This document shows, piece by piece, positions 61,522 to 64,000 of a stretch of 64,000 bases of DNA; the stretch's first letter is position 1; the number at the start of each line of letters is the position of its first letter. The translations under genes were made by a program, and so were the position numbers. The notes under the pieces were generated by a model. That model was not told where the DNA came from. It was given only the letters and a program-made list of their open reading frames with translations, and searched no databases. The stretch comes from UBA10908 sp964608965 (GTDB taxonomy: Bacteria; Bacillota; Clostridia; Peptostreptococcales; Anaerovoracaceae), in NCBI GenBank assembly GCA_964608965.1, contig CAZSPZ010000007.1, positions 1-64,000 on the forward strand, in the 5' to 3' direction.

Positions 61522-64000
61522 TGGTCTACAGAGTATATGTGGAAAAGAAAGAAGAGCTTGCCATCGAGGCGAAAGGCCTTCTTTCCGAAATAAAAGAATT
61601 TCTGCAGATAAAAAGCGTAACACACGTGCGCATGCTCAATCGTTATGATGTGGAAAATATCGATGAACCGCTGTTTGAATCTTGCAAAAAAACTGTGTTT
61701 GCAGAGCCTCAGGTCGATGTTGTGACGACGGATATTCCCGAAGGTGCCACTGCGGTTTTTGCGGTGGAATTCTTACCGGGCCAATTTGATCAAAGGGCTG
61801 ATTCGGCAGCACAATGCATACAAATCATATCAAAAAAAGAACGCCCTTTGGTTCGAAACGCTAAAGTCAATATGCTCTACGGAAATGTGAGCGAAGCGGA
61901 AGTGAATGCAATAAAAAATCACGTCATCAATCCGGTGGAATCAAAAGAGGCATCACTGGCCGCGTTTGAAACCTTAGCCGTCACTTACGACATCCCGGAC
62001 GCTGTTGCCACTTTAGATGGCTTTCGTCGCCTGGATATGCCGGGGTTGGTGGAGTTTATTGAGAGCTACGGCCTGGCTATGGACAGAGCTGACATTACGA
62101 TGTGTCAGGAATATTTCATAAAAGAGCAGCGCGATCCGACAATCACTGAAATAAGAGTGATCGACACATACTGGTCGGACCATTGCCGTCATACTACTTT
62201 TAATACAATATTGGATAAGGTCGAATTCGATCATCCTGTTGCGCAGAAAATTTACGCAGAATATTTAGATATTCGCAAGGAACTGGGACGTACAAAACCT
62301 GTTACTCTGATGGATTTGGCGACAATCAACGCAAGGTATTTAAAGTCTCAGGGGCTTTTAGATCAATTGGATGAATCAAAAGAAGTCAACGCCTGCACGG
62401 TAAAAATAGACGTGAATGTGGATGGGAAAAAAGAAAAATGGCTTCTCCTTTTTAAAAATGAAACGCACAACCACCCGACGGAAATTGAACCTTTCGGCGG
62501 AGCAGCCACTTGTGTGGGCGGTGCGATAAGAGATCCTTTATCGGGCAGAGCTTATGTCTATGCGGCTATGCGGCTGACCGGTGCGGGAAATCCTCTGGAG
62601 CCCATAAACAATACAATAAAAGGCAAACTTCCGCAGCGTAAACTCGTTAAAACCGCGGCGGCAGGCTACAGCTCTTATGGGAACCAAATCGGCCTTCCGG
62701 CCGGTCGGGTGGATGAATGGTATCATCCGGGTTTTGTGGCAAAACGCATGGAAGTGGGCGCCGTGATCGGAGCTGTTCCCAAGGATAATGTTGTAAGAGA
62801 AGAGCCTATTCCGGGAGATGTGATACTGCTCTTAGGCGGAAAAACAGGAAGAGACGGATGCGGAGGCGCTACCGGTTCATCCAAATCTCATTCAGTGGAG
62901 TCTCTTGAAACCTGCGGAGCGGAAGTTCAAAAAGGTAATGCTCCGGAAGAGCGAAAAATACAAAGACTCTTTTTGAATAAAGATGCTGTCCGCTTAATAA
63001 AAAGGTGCAACGATTTTGGAGCCGGAGGCGTATCTGTGGCAATCGGCGAACTGGCAGACGGTCTGCTGGTAGATCTTAATGCCATCCCAAAGAAATACGA
63101 AGGATTGGACGGCACTGAACTTGCAATCAGCGAATCGCAGGAGCGCATGGCTGTCGTTGTCGCCAAAGAAGATGCGGATAAATTCTGCAAATTTGCGGGC
63201 GATGAAAACCTCGAAGTGACAAAAGTCGCGATTGTAACGGAAAAGCCAAGACTTGTCATGACATGGAACGGCGGAAAAATTGTCGATATAACAAGAGAAT
63301 TCCTGAGTTCCAACGGAGCAGAAAAACACGCAGAGGCAAAAGTAAGCGCTTCGGCTTCTTTCGATAAAGAAGTAGAGGGAAATTTTTCCGAAAACATGGA
63401 GAAACTGGTTTCGGATTTAAATATCTGCTCCAAAAAGGGCATGGTCGAATTGTTTGATTCTTCCGTGGGAGCGGGAACAATTTTATCGCCTTTTGGAGGC
63501 AAATACCAGAGCACACCCACGCAGGCAATGGCTCACAAGGTCTTTGATCCGGAAAGGGAAGTAAAGACCTGTTCGCTGATGGCCTGGGGCTACAACCCAT
63601 ATATTTCAGAGAAAAGTCCTTACCACGGAGCCTATTTAGCCGTTGTGGAATCTGTTGCGAAATTAATCGCCACCGGAGCCGAATTTAAAGAAGTATATCT
63701 CTCTTTCCAGGAATATTTCGAGAAACTGGGCGAGGATCCTTCTCGTTGGGGAAAGCCTCTGTCTGCTTTGCTTGGAGCGTTTAAAGCCCAAAAGGAATTG
63801 GGTATCGCTGCCATCGGCGGCAAAGATTCCATGAGCGGCACCTTTGAAAATCTTACGGTTCCGCCCACTCTGATATCGTTTGCCGTCACAACCGCAGAGG
63901 TGGACGATGTCATCTCTCCTGAATTTAAGAGCGCGAAAAGTCAGGTGATATGGCTAAGGCCGGCAACAGACAGCGAAGGACTTCCTTTAGCGGACAGCCT
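61521..64000 (+). CDS. purL: Phosphoribosylformylglycinamidine synthase, large type (partial)
   Basis: 826 codons are open to the end of the window, with no stop. RVIDTYWSDHCRHTTF near residue 210, KNETHNHPTEIEPFGGAATCVGGAIRD near 313 (in part) and GGKDSMSGTF near 770 are FGAM synthase motifs. The single-chain form of about 1240 residues, with a C-terminal glutaminase, is expected beyond the window; no purS or purQ precedes it. Start overlaps purD by one base. Confidence 0.95.
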   Translation, partial: MVYRVYVEKKEELAIEAKGLLSEIKEFLQIKSVTHVRMLNRYDVENIDEPLFESCKKTVFAEPQVDVVTTDIPEGATAVFAVEFLPGQFDQRADSAAQCIQIISKKERPLVRNAKVNMLYGNVSEAEVNAIKNHVINPVESKEASLAAFETLAVTYDIPDAVATLDGFRRLDMPGLVEFIESYGLAMDRADITMCQEYFIKEQRDPTITEIRVIDTYWSDHCRHTTFNTILDKVEFDHPVAQKIYAEYLDIRKELGRTKPVTLMDLATINARYLKSQGLLDQLDESKEVNACTVKIDVNVDGKKEKWLLLFKNETHNHPTEIEPFGGAATCVGGAIRDPLSGRAYVYAAMRLTGAGNPLEPINNTIKGKLPQRKLVKTAAAGYSSYGNQIGLPAGRVDEWYHPGFVAKRMEVGAVIGAVPKDNVVREEPIPGDVILLLGGKTGRDGCGGATGSSKSHSVESLETCGAEVQKGNAPEERKIQRLFLNKDAVRLIKRCNDFGAGGVSVAIGELADGLLVDLNAIPKKYEGLDGTELAISESQERMAVVVAKEDADKFCKFAGDENLEVTKVAIVTEKPRLVMTWNGGKIVDITREFLSSNGAEKHAEAKVSASASFDKEVEGNFSENMEKLVSDLNICSKKGMVELFDSSVGAGTILSPFGGKYQSTPTQAMAHKVFDPEREVKTCSLMAWGYNPYISEKSPYHGAYLAVVESVAKLIATGAEFKEVYLSFQEYFEKLGEDPSRWGKPLSALLGAFKAQKELGIAAIGGKDSMSGTFENLTVPPTLISFAVTTAEVDDVISPEFKSAKSQVIWLRPATDSEGLPLADS

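Noticed and set aside
1..64000. CRISPR arrays, tRNA or rRNA genes, insertion sequences, prophage
   Set aside because: No spaced direct repeats, no tRNA-like cloverleaf with CCA end, no transposase or phage genes were seen on reading both strands; small RNAs could still be missed by eye.

Overview
The window looks like chromosome from an anaerobic, amino-acid-fermenting member of the Clostridia (Bacillota). The reasons are an almost complete lysine-to-butyrate fermentation locus, a V-type (Na+-type) ATPase, clostridial-style leader RNAs (tryptophan T-box, ZTP riboswitch, L13 leader), ScpA/ScpB, and strong Shine-Dalgarno sites throughout. GC looks mid-40s percent by eye. Ten Ns at 11954-11963 show that it comes from a draft assembly. 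Genus cannot be fixed from the sequence alone.

Layout. 1-6462: V-type ATPase operon (tail of I, then K, E, C, F, A, B, D). 6548-13375: pyrimidine operon pyrB-pyrC-carB-pyrF-pyrE, without carA. 13402-15134: T-box leader and trpB2. 15247-21591: a 2-hydroxyacid dehydrogenase, an exported lytic transglycosylase, scpA-scpB, a DMT transporter and two tandem HAD phosphatases. 21625-32828: lysine fermentation locus. kal and an rRNA pseudouridine synthase read left; the sigma-54 activator here called kamR and then kdd-kamA-kamB-kamC-kamD-kamE read right. 32957-39423: amino acid racemase-pckG, an AGCS amino acid:Na+ symporter, a DmpA-type peptidase and a MalY-type lyase. 39441-47502: alaX-type editing protein, pyrK-pyrD, prfA, threonylcarbamoyl-AMP synthase, rpiB, upp, tyrS. 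47535-52633: DMT transporter and a MacB-like ABC system with an exported adhesin-like partner. 52640-53668: rplM-rpsI with leader. 53778-64000: ZTP-riboswitch-controlled purine operon purE-C-F-M-N-O-H-D-L, with purL running off the end.

How it fits together. L-lysine is taken through beta-lysine (KamA), 3,5-diaminohexanoate (KamDE) and 5-amino-3-oxohexanoate (Kdd). The cleavage enzyme Kce is not in the window. Kal deaminates 3-aminobutyryl-CoA to crotonyl-CoA. KamB and KamC probably service the B12 mutase. The most interesting element is the regulator: its N-terminal ~335 residues align along their length with Kdd, the enzyme encoded immediately downstream, but the Rossmann glycine loop is destroyed, and this domain is fused to a sigma-54 AAA+ domain and a Fis-type HTH. 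Both kdd and kal have near-perfect sigma-54 (-24/-12) promoters, and both share a GAACCGATTT element in the same orientation relative to the promoter. The apparent logic is a retired pathway enzyme reused as the metabolite sensor for its own pathway. I could not search whether this architecture has been described before.
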